The notes under the pieces were generated by a model. It made no database searches, had not been told where the DNA came from, and was given only the letters and a program-made list of their open reading frames with translations. The position numbers were made by a program, and so were the translations under genes. Of a stretch of DNA of 64,000 nucleotides, positions 35,717 through 42,724 are shown piece by piece. Position 1 is the first letter of the stretch, and each line of letters begins with the position of its first letter. The stretch covers positions 2,046,001 to 2,110,000 of the forward strand of contig NZ_AP022615.1 of the NCBI RefSeq assembly GCF_010730745.1, in the 5' to 3' direction. This DNA comes from Mycobacterium heidelbergense (lineage in GTDB: Bacteria; Actinomycetota; Actinomycetes; Mycobacteriales; Mycobacteriaceae).

Positions 35717-36562
35717 ATGAGGATGAAGCGCACGACAGACAGCGCCTCGATTCACTCGCTGACGCGCCAACTGCGCGCCCTGGTCGAGCCGATCCTCGGC
35801 GTGGTTTTCCAGGCGCCGGAAGCCCGCGCCGGAGCGCTGGGGTTAGACCCGTTGGCGTGGTACATGGCGGGCCGGGCCGCGGCGCTTGGACCGGTGCGAC
35901 CGGCCGCTGCCGCCGCCGTGTTTGCAACCTTCAATCCTGCCCTAGTGGAGCGAGCCTTGACGGGCGTGTGGGACCGGGTGGCGATCGACGCGGTGCTCGA
36001 CGCGCGCCTGGCCAGCGCGTGCCGGCTCCTGGAACGCGTTGTGGGCCATGACGAATCGCGGCTGGCGCGCGCAAACGAGCTGTTGCGACCGATTTCGACC
36101 GCCGGACAGGTGTTCGGCGCCCCGCTGTACGCCGGCCTTAAATCGCTGGAGTGGCCGCAATCAGAGGTGGGGATCCTCTGGCGCTGCTGCGATCTGATCC
36201 GCGAACACCGCGGCGATGTGCACAATGCGGCGTGGCGGGCGGCCGGCCTGGACCCGGTGGAAATCAACGTGCTGTCCGAAGCGTGGCGGGGCGTCGAGTA
36301 CGGCACGGTTTCGGTGAAACAAATGGGTTGGTCACACGGTGCGATGGGGCGCGCGCTCGAACGGCTCGAGTCGGCCGAGCTGATCAAGGACGGGGTCATC
36401 ACCACGGCCGGCCGCGCTCTGCGCGAGGACATCGAACTCACGACATCGCTGCAGCAGACCGAGTTGGCGGAGTCGTCAGGGGGCTGCGCGGGCGAACTCT
36501 TCGAGCTGATTACCCCGTGGGCCGAGCAGTGCAGCAAGTCGGCGGTCACATATTGGGAGTAG
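35717..36562 (+). CDS. SCO6745-family protein
   Basis: 281 residues resembling the actinobacterial SCO6745 group: an N-terminal helical region (LRALVEPILGVVFQAPEAR, LDPLAWYMAGRAAALG), a long alpha-helical middle with the family pair PLYAGLKSLEWP, and a C-terminal winged-helix-like part around MGWSHGAMGRALERLESAELI. Function unknown; the C-terminal part suggests DNA or protein binding. ATG at 35717; a second ATG two codons inside is equally possible. It is divergent from the HipA remnant's end. Confidence 0.75.
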   Translation: MRMKRTTDSASIHSLTRQLRALVEPILGVVFQAPEARAGALGLDPLAWYMAGRAAALGPVRPAAAAAVFATFNPALVERALTGVWDRVAIDAVLDARLASACRLLERVVGHDESRLARANELLRPISTAGQVFGAPLYAGLKSLEWPQSEVGILWRCCDLIREHRGDVHNAAWRAAGLDPVEINVLSEAWRGVEYGTVSVKQMGWSHGAMGRALERLESAELIKDGVITTAGRALREDIELTTSLQQTELAESSGGCAGELFELITPWAEQCSKSAVTYWE

Positions 36563-36651
36563 CCGACATGACGGTTTCCCTCCTCGAAGCGCTCCAAACG
36601 CGACTCCGCGGCTTGGATGTCGGCCCCACGAGCCACCTGTAATGCCCAATC

Positions 36652-37248
36652 CTACTTCTGGACAAGGTGTTTCACTGCACCGCCGAGTGGCTCGGGCTTG
36701 ATGATGTGCGTCGAGGCCGCACCGGCTTCCGGCCAGCCCCAGCCGCCGTCGGGCAGCGCCACCAAGAGCACTTTGTCCTGAATGCCGGCCAGCGACGCCT
36801 GGACCGTGGCGCCGCCGGGCAGGTGGTGGATCGGCAAGTCCGCGACGAGGCTGTCGACTTCCTGCTTAGTCAACCGACGAGCATGACCGGCATCCGGCAG
36901 CACACCCTCGGTGAGAAACTGAACAGCGCCGGCACATTCCGCACCCACCTGTTCCAATAACCTCATCGTGTCGGTGACCGACACACCGGCCTCGGTAGCG
37001 ACGTGGCGGCGCAGGTTGCCCTCTGGCAGAAGACCTTTCACGAACGCCGATACCTGCCCCGACCCACTGCGCCGATCCAGGACAGGCCGACGTGAGACCG
37101 GCAACGCCAGAGACAGGGCCCTACTTCCGTCGCCGAAGACATCGAGCGCCTCCTCAGTGAATTCCAAGCGCAGACGAAACCGGCTTGGCTCACTTAGCCT
37201 GGCGAGGTGAACACCGTGCAACCAAACATTGAGCGCCTTACGCGCCAT
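36652..37248 (-). pseudogene. HipA-family kinase, truncated after its N-terminal half
   Basis: Residues 1-190 match the N-terminal domain of HipA serine kinases: NVWLHGVHLARL, VKGLLPEGNLRRHVA, HLPGGATVQASLAGIQDKVLLV and ASTHIIKPEP. The protein then ends at 198 residues (HLVQK), whereas family members run to 400 or more and carry the catalytic loop and C-terminal lobe beyond this point. Without them it cannot phosphorylate. The gene overlaps hipB by 11 bases. A remaining antitoxin-like or decoy role is possible. Confidence 0.8.
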
Positions 37249-37489
37249 CGAGCACCGCCACACGGGAAAACTTCGGCACCAGCGCGAGCGCGATGCCGCA
37301 CTCCGACAGCGCACGCAGCGCGGTGTCGACGCTGACGGATTCGCCCCGCTCGAGGCGGGAGATGGTCATACGGGTGACGCCGATGCGATCAGCGAGCTCA
37401 TCCTGGTGGAAGCCCTTGTCCTGGCGTGCGCGCCGAACGTATTCGCCGAGTTCGGCGGTGTCGTACACCAGCGGAACAAAGTGATGCAT
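37238..37489 (-). CDS. hipB: HipB-like Xre antitoxin/repressor
   Basis: An 83-residue Xre/Cro-type helix-turn-helix protein: ELGEYVRRARQDKGFHQDEL and ADRIGVTRMTISRLERGESV are the helices and recognition motif, followed by the short C-terminal strand ALALVPKFSRV that HipB proteins use for dimerisation. It overlaps the hipA remnant's start by 11 bases, the usual operon order. The ATG at 37489 lies six bases after TATGAT, consistent with a leaderless promoter. With HipA truncated, its surviving role is probably autorepression only. Confidence 0.8.
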   Translation of the reverse strand: MHHFVPLVYDTAELGEYVRRARQDKGFHQDELADRIGVTRMTISRLERGESVSVDTALRALSECGIALALVPKFSRVAVLDGA

Positions 37490-37501
37490 ATTTCGATCAT
37501 A
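37490..37501 (-). promoter_or_regulatory. hipB promoter -10 element
   Basis: On the minus strand TATGAT (37501-37496) is followed by six bases and the hipB ATG, the spacing of leaderless mycobacterial transcripts. The surrounding AT-rich ATCGAAATAT sequence recurs at about 37558-37568 and may be part of a HipB operator. Confidence 0.5.
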
Positions 37502-37625
37502 CGATAATTGCGTTGGGATGCTCGATATTTTTAGCATCGCCGCCGAGTGCTCCGGCGATCGAAATATGAAGCTTCTGGGGTTGGCGTCGGGGATACTCGC
37601 CTGCGGCCCGCAAGCGCCTGTAGCC

Positions 37626-38786
37626 TCAGGGTGCGTCGTGATTCCGGCCCCGGTCTGTGATTGCCGGGCCGCTGTGAGGCCAGCCGCCCAGCGAGGCCTG
37701 TCGATATCGAATTTGGTTGCCACCGCAACGTTTTGCGTCATACATGGCGGTGTCGGCGCAGCAAATCAGCTCGTCGATGACATCGCGGGCAGGTGGGATC
37801 GATCCCAAAGGCACCCGCGCGCTGACGACTCCGATGCTGGCGGTGATACCGAATGGGGTATCGGCGATGGCGCGCCGCACCCGCTCAGCGGATTCTTCCC
37901 CGTCCGCGTGGTCGGCAAGTTCGGCGACGAGGAACTCCTCACCGCCGATGCGTGCCACGACCGCGCCGTCGTGATGGCGTCGAAGGATATCGCTGACGGC
38001 AACCAACGCGCGGTCACCGACCGCATGACCGAGAGCGTCGTTAAGCCGTTTGAACTGATCCAGGTCGACCATGGTGACCGCCAGGTACTGCTGGGCGGCG
38101 CGTGTCCCGCCGCCGAGCAGTTCACCGGTGCGCCGATAGAATCCGCGCCGGTTCAATAACCCACACAGCGGATCCACGTCGGAGAAGGCGACATCGATGG
38201 CCAACCGGTGGACGAGCACCTGGGTGGCCATCGGCACGGCCAGCACGGCGACCGCGACCACCGAGAAGGTGCCCACGGCCGCCACCCAGTCACCGCTCCT
38301 AATCCCCTGCACCACAGCGAGTGTGGCAGCGGTGCCCAGCGCCACCGCCAAGTGTGCGGCCAGGATCCGCGGCCTGTGGAAGAACGCGATATAGCCACCG
38401 AGCACGGCGAAGGTGACGCATCCGGCCAGACCGAGCAACGCATTGCGATAGCTCAGGCACGCGATCGCGATGCCGCCGTCGGAGATCGCTACGTAACACA
38501 CAGATTGCCGGCGGTTCGGCCATCGGCGCGCCCACAGCACCGCGGTCGCCAGGCACGCCGCGGCCGCGCCCAGCGCCGCGGCCATCCCGACAGGCCGCCA
38601 CGAGCCAGCGGGACTCCACTGCATGCCGATAGTGTTCGCGCTCAGAAGAACGGTGGCGGTGGCCACCGTTCGGCGAACGAGGCCCTGCAGATCTTGTGTC
38701 GCTAGATAAGCAGACAGCCAGTCGAAGTGATCGGCCTGCTGCCACCAGGAGACCAGTGATCGCCCGTCGCTGCCAAGGCTCCGCAT
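37626..38786 (-). CDS. Membrane GGDEF protein (diguanylate cyclase), copy 3
   Basis: 386 residues, six or more membrane helices followed by a GGDEF domain: DPLCGLLNRRGF, MVDLDQFKRLNDALGHAVGD and ARIGGEEFLV. The I-site position reads HDGA, so feedback inhibition is likely absent. The ATG at 38786 is chosen because AAGGGG precedes it and because the following WWQQADHFDWLSAYL lines up with the starts of the other two copies; the frame continues upstream to 38939 without support. The C-terminal extension GGWPHSGPAI is unique to this copy. Confidence 0.88.
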   Translation of the reverse strand: MRSLGSDGRSLVSWWQQADHFDWLSAYLATQDLQGLVRRTVATATVLLSANTIGMQWSPAGSWRPVGMAAALGAAAACLATAVLWARRWPNRRQSVCYVAISDGGIAIACLSYRNALLGLAGCVTFAVLGGYIAFFHRPRILAAHLAVALGTAATLAVVQGIRSGDWVAAVGTFSVVAVAVLAVPMATQVLVHRLAIDVAFSDVDPLCGLLNRRGFYRRTGELLGGGTRAAQQYLAVTMVDLDQFKRLNDALGHAVGDRALVAVSDILRRHHDGAVVARIGGEEFLVAELADHADGEESAERVRRAIADTPFGITASIGVVSARVPLGSIPPARDVIDELICCADTAMYDAKRCGGNQIRYRQASLGGWPHSGPAITDRGRNHDAP

Positions 38787-38913
38787 CCCGTGTGTCCCCT
38801 TACCAGCTGGACCCAGCTGTCGTCGGGCGGCCCGATGATGCGCTGTGCGGCCCATGTCATCCATTCCGTCCATGACATTGCAACCGAGAATATGACATTC
38901 GAATTTGAGAAAC

Positions 38914-39028
38914 TGTAGGTTTCTTGAGTTTGGCTGCATCTGGCAGTGCTCTTGGCCTGCGCTTAGCTGACCTGTCTCACGTCGGCGGCGCCGGGGTTTG
39001 TCTCACGAAACGCCGCATTTCCCACGAG
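38914..39028. repeat. Degenerate Tn7-like transposon end (copy A)
   Basis: This segment is a diverged direct repeat of the end at 42572. It starts TGTAGGTT, and 60 and 86 bases later has two GTCTCACG boxes (38974-38981 and 39000-39007) with the same 26-base spacing as in the other copy. The last 57 bases are about three-quarters identical between the two copies. The outer half has drifted. It has the same orientation as the 42572 end. Confidence 0.55.
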
Positions 39029-39098
39029 GCATTGCAATCAGCGTTCTGGTTTCCGGGCGTCCCGTGGCGCGCAGCATCTGATCCGCGAACACCGGCCC

Positions 39099-39321
39099 TT
39101 ATGGCTCGGTCGGCTCCACCCTGTCACGCGGTGATCGCTCAAAGTCTCTGCCTACCTTATGTTTTGGCGTACCGCGACGCGGTGAGGCGTCGCCGATCGT
39201 GGCGCTGAGCGTGTCGAGTTCGGCCAGAACGTCGGTGGCGGGCCAGATCCGGTTGCGGGCGCCGCTGGGCAGTAGCTCCAGGCTCCCCGCCGGCGGTGTC
39301 GGCGGGCCACGCCGGACACCT
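39099..39321 (-). pseudogene. Fic-family protein C-terminal scar
   Basis: The minus strand reads about 70 codons without a start: GSLELLPSGARNRIWPATDV, LAELDTLSATIGDASPRRG, then a stop. The RNRIWPATDVLAELD pattern is typical of the C-terminal winged-helix region of many Fic/DOC adenylyltransferases. The catalytic HPFxxGN region is absent. It lies inside the degenerate transposon end region. Confidence 0.4.
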
Positions 39322-39693
39322 CGTGGTGGTCACATGTGTCACTCGCGTCTCGGCTTTGGAGGCACATACCGTTCTGCCCACCTAACCGCGACAATCGCGG
39401 TGGCTGTCGCGCGTAGGTAGACACATCGTCGTATGCCGACCAGCCAGTGACCGATGTGACCTGGGATTGACGCCCGACCTTTGGCCCGCCGCGCCCCGGC
39501 TGGGGGCGACATGAACCCGCAGCAGCAGCTCCCTTGACCTGCGGCGCTCCCTGCTGTCTCAGAGCGGGTTCAAATTCTGTCGACTCGCCAAGGCAGGCAG
39601 GAAAGCCGGGATAGTCGCGATCGGCGGTGCCCGCACATTACTGTGCTTTGGTCGGCCTCACCGAACAAGCCGATAGAAGAGTTGAGCCAATTC
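39322..39693. other. Gap with no intact gene before fused hadAB
   Basis: No gene is supported. A tRNA-like 3' end (GCGGGTTCAAATTCTGTC, then GACTCGCCA) at about 39563-39593 resembles a T-arm followed by CCA, but no 5' half of a tRNA precedes it, so it could at most be an attachment-site remnant. The promoter of the following dehydratase should lie in the last 60 bases. Confidence 0.35.
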
Positions 39694-40725
39694 ATGACCG
39701 CAGCAGCAGAAGCGTCGGAGATCGCGTCGCGAGTCGGCCACTACTACCAGGTGGACGACACCTACCAGGTCGGCCGCGAGAAGGTACGCGAATACGCCCG
39801 TGCAGTGCAGGACAAGCACCCCGCACACTGGGACCCAGCGGCCGCGGCGGAGCTGGGCTACTCGGGCGTGGTGGCGCCACTGACGTTCACGTCGATCCCC
39901 GGCATGATGGCCAATCGCGAGATGTTCGAGTCGGTGGTCGTGGGCTATGACACCTACTTGCAGACCGAAGAAGTCTTTGAGCAGCACCGCCCAATCGTGG
40001 CCGGCGACGAATTGCACGTTGACGTCGAGCTGTCGTCGGTGCGCAGGATCGCCGGCAGAGACCTGATCACCGTGACCAACACCTTCACCGACGCTGCCGG
40101 CGAGCGGGTGCATACCCTGCACACCACCGTCGTCGGCGTAACCGCCGACGACGTCGATCCGGCGATCAAGGCGACCGTGCAGAACGCGATGATGCACGAC
40201 GCGTACGCACTGCCGATCGGCGAATCCGAGTCCACCTACCAGAAGACGGTGCGCCCCGATGGCGAGATTCGGATCGCCGACGGAGGCACGACCCGCACGC
40301 CAGGCACACCCGACTTCGGCGACGTGAAGGTCGGCGACGAGCTATCGGTGCATCACGCCCGACTGTCCCGCGGGGACCTGGTCAACTACTCCGGCGTGGC
40401 CGGCGACGCCAACCCGATCCACTGGGACGAGCAAATCGCCAAGGCGGCGGGCCTGCCGGATGTGATCGCCCATGGGATGCTCACCATGGGCCTGGGTGCC
40501 GGATTCGCCTCCGCGTGGTCTGGCGACCCCGGTGCGGTTACCCGCTACGCGGTGCGGCTGTCCCAGCCCGCGATTGTGTCGGGTGCCGAGGGCGCCGACA
40601 TCGAGTTCAGCGGCCGGATCAAGTCGCTGGACCCGGCGACCCGCACCGGTGTCGTCCTTGTCGGGGCGAAGTCCGGCGGCCGAAAGATCTTCGGGCTGGC
40701 GACGTTGAGCGTCCGCTTCCGCTGA
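39694..40725 (+). CDS. Fused HadA/HadB (3R)-hydroxyacyl dehydratase
   Basis: 343 residues joining two hotdog domains. The N-terminal half resembles HadA (VGREKVREYARAVQDKHPA, GVVAPLTFTSIPGMM) and the C-terminal half HadB (VKVGDELSVHHARLSRGDLV, DANPIHWDEQIAKAAG, AHGMLTMGLGAGFASAW). The catalytic Asp-His of the MaoC-type hydratase is in DANPIHWD. In M. tuberculosis HadA and HadB are separate subunits of the FAS-II dehydratase. The start ATG at 39694 begins in front of a family-like N-terminus; the longer frame to 39643 is not supported. It probably acts on acyl-ACP or acyl-CoA in lipid elongation. Confidence 0.88.
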   Translation: MTAAAEASEIASRVGHYYQVDDTYQVGREKVREYARAVQDKHPAHWDPAAAAELGYSGVVAPLTFTSIPGMMANREMFESVVVGYDTYLQTEEVFEQHRPIVAGDELHVDVELSSVRRIAGRDLITVTNTFTDAAGERVHTLHTTVVGVTADDVDPAIKATVQNAMMHDAYALPIGESESTYQKTVRPDGEIRIADGGTTRTPGTPDFGDVKVGDELSVHHARLSRGDLVNYSGVAGDANPIHWDEQIAKAAGLPDVIAHGMLTMGLGAGFASAWSGDPGAVTRYAVRLSQPAIVSGAEGADIEFSGRIKSLDPATRTGVVLVGAKSGGRKIFGLATLSVRFR

Positions 40726-40767
40726 CCCGGCGGCACTGGTGACGGCGGTCCGCGCGTGCGGCCCCGG

Positions 40768-41772
40768 CTACCGGCCCGCGTTATGGACCAGATCGATGGC
40801 GTACTGATTCACGAAGTTGCCCGCCGGCGGATCACCTTTACCGCATGTTCCGTCGGATTCACCGGGACGTTTGATCCACAAGTAGGCGTCGGCGTGCGCG
40901 CCGGCAGTGGCCGCGGTAGGCGGAGCGCCAAGCGCTCGGCCGCTGGGGTTGCACCAGTTGAGCTCGGAGTCGGGCGCTGGTCCGGCTCCGTTACGCGACG
41001 TGTCGATCACGTAGTGCGAACCGTTCGTGAGGCCCGAAATCGCCTCGCCGTAACCGATTTCGTCCTCGGTGGTGAAGAAGTTCGCAGTGTTGATGCTGAA
41101 ACCCCGCGCGTGGCCGATACCGGCCTGATTAAGCCTGGCGGCCATGTCGTCGGGGCTGTGCCAGCGCAGGTGACCGGCATCGACGTATACGGCCGCGTTC
41201 GGATTCCGGGTCAGCGCGTCGACGGCGTAGCGAATCAGGTCGTAGCGTTCTTGGCGCTGATCGGCTGACAGACAGTCGGCCATGGCGAGCGCATCGGGTT
41301 CGACGACAATCGCCGCCCGCGAGGCGCCCACGTCGGATGCGATGCCGTCGATCCATGCGCGGTATTCGCCGGCCGACCCGAAGCCACCCGCGGCGAAGCT
41401 GCCACAGTCGCGGTGGGGGATCCCATAGAGCGCCAGAACCGGGATGGCGCCGGCGGCGGCCGCGTCGCCGGTGTACTTCGCGACCGTGGATGCCGAAGAG
41501 CCCGGGACGATCCAGTATGCCTGCGGCGTGTTGGCGATGGCGGTCAGCTCGGGACTCGGCGGATCGGCGCTCTGCGCCGCGCGCATGGCCGCCGACGTGG
41601 GATTGACGTAGAACGGCGCTCCAGCCAACGGGTTGCCGTCAGCGGCCAAGCGCACCGCCGGGGCGCGCCCGACCTGCGGCGGGTCGGCGGAAACAACCAT
41701 GCAGGCAACGGCCGCAACAGTCAGGAAGGGAGCAACCCACCGCGCGAGAGCGCGAGCAGCTGAGGGGATCAC
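40768..41772 (-). CDS. celA1: Secreted GH6 family cellulase (CelA1-like)
   Basis: 334 residues with an N-terminal export signal (ARWVAPFLTVAAVACMVVSA) and the GH6 cellobiohydrolase/endoglucanase domain: IPVLALYGIPHRDCGSF, the catalytic-acid region AAIVVEPDALAMADC, AVYVDAGHLRWHS, FSINTANFFTTED, CNPSGRALG and WIKRPGESDGTC. Family knowledge: hydrolyses beta-1,4-glucans with inversion and is retained in pathogenic mycobacteria (Rv0062). It is convergent with the fused hadAB gene 42 bases away. No cellulose-binding domain is attached. Confidence 0.9.
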   Translation of the reverse strand: MIPSAARALARWVAPFLTVAAVACMVVSADPPQVGRAPAVRLAADGNPLAGAPFYVNPTSAAMRAAQSADPPSPELTAIANTPQAYWIVPGSSASTVAKYTGDAAAAGAIPVLALYGIPHRDCGSFAAGGFGSAGEYRAWIDGIASDVGASRAAIVVEPDALAMADCLSADQRQERYDLIRYAVDALTRNPNAAVYVDAGHLRWHSPDDMAARLNQAGIGHARGFSINTANFFTTEDEIGYGEAISGLTNGSHYVIDTSRNGAGPAPDSELNWCNPSGRALGAPPTAATAGAHADAYLWIKRPGESDGTCGKGDPPAGNFVNQYAIDLVHNAGR

Positions 41773-42057
41773 ATCAGGAAAGTTAGTGCGTCAAGGCTTT
41801 GGGCGCGAATCCCGGTGGCAATTCTCTGGCATGGGCTTCGGGCCTACTGCGTTGGGGTGGGCCGGGTGCGCAGCCGGATGACGGGGAGTTCGCGGTCTCC
41901 GGTTTTCACCGGGAACTAAGCCTGCGAGTGTCGCCGAGGCGCTGCCAGCCGCCTGGAACGACGGTACCGATCAGGCCGAGGAGCCACAGCACCGGCCGTA
42001 AACGATCTGTGGGCCGGCAAAGGATAATCCCCTGCCGGCCCACAGATTACGTAAAGA

Positions 42058-42261
42058 TCAGACCGCGGTCACTCCGGTGGCCTGGGGGCCCTTGGCGCCC
42101 TGTCCTACCTCGAACTGAACCCGCTGGTTCTCCTCCAGTGAGCGATAGCCACCGCCCTGGATCTCGGAGTAGTGGACGAAGACGTCCGCACTGCCGTCAT
42201 CGGGAGCGATGAAGCCGAAGCCCTTTTCGCCGTTGAACCATTTCACGGTTCCTTGCGTCAT
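42058..42261 (-). CDS. cspA: Cold-shock protein (CspA-like)
   Basis: A 67-residue single-stranded nucleic-acid binding beta-barrel protein with the RNP1 motif KGFGFIAP and RNP2-like VFVHYSEI. It begins MTQGTVKWFNGEKGFG, so the ATG at 42261 is certain. Cold-shock mRNAs usually carry long 5' leaders; the 300 bases upstream hold no gene and may be that leader. The transposon end is about 310 bases upstream of the start codon. Confidence 0.93.
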   Translation of the reverse strand: MTQGTVKWFNGEKGFGFIAPDDGSADVFVHYSEIQGGGYRSLEENQRVQFEVGQGAKGPQATGVTAV

Positions 42262-42571
42262 ATTTTCTGTACTTCTTTCGTTGACTTTCACGAATGCAGA
42301 ACACATTCGCCGTGCAGCCTACCCCACAATCGGGAATCTCTAAATCCGTCTTCGACGGTGGCGTTGCGGCGGGGCACCCACCGGACAAGCGGCCCGCGGC
42401 GTTCAAGCAGTTCAGCACGGCGTTTCTGGAACAGCAACACGCCGGAGCGAGGTCTCGCGCGGTCGCGTTGACTTCCATCCAATCCAGACCATGGGTCAAG
42501 AGCCCTAACTCAACGCTCCTTGTTAAACAATAGGCACCCGCTTGCTAATCTTCCCTGCACCTCGACAACAA
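42262..42571. other. cspA upstream region up to the transposon end
   Basis: No gene is supported in this stretch; open frames there are shadows. It should contain the cspA promoter and 5' leader. The five bases before the transposon terminus are AACAA, expected to be one half of the target-site duplication if the element is intact. Confidence 0.45.
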
Positions 42572-42690
42572 TGTAGGTTCTCACGGTTCGCCGCATATGC
42601 CCGTACCGCTGAACTGGCAATTCTCGATCTGTCTCACGATGGCAGCGTCGTGGTTCGTCTCACGGAGTGCTTCATTTCCTACGACAGCAC
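42572..42690. repeat. Left end of the Tn7-like element
   Basis: Starts with TGTAGG, the TGT terminus expected of Tn7-family ends, and contains several related sites: TTCTCACG at 42578, GTCTCACG at 42631-42638 and again at 42657-42664 (26-base spacing), and a weaker CTACGA-like site near 42680. Repeated sites of this size near a terminus are what TnsB-type transposases bind. Cargo genes begin right after it (ietS stop at 42725). A diverged copy lies at 38914-39028. Confidence 0.65.
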
Positions 42691-42724
42691 GGGAATGCGC
42701 ACTAACGCCCGTTCAGAGTGTGCT

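Noticed and set aside
36568..36642. A 24-residue ORF (MTVSLLEALQTRLRGLDVG) after the SCO6745-type gene
   Set aside because: It has no ribosome site or homology; it may be the start of a gene cut by the HipA-side rearrangement, but this cannot be shown.
37085..37100. A CGTGAGAC box as an inverted transposon end
   Set aside because: It is a single copy inside the hipA coding sequence without the TGTAGG-type terminus.
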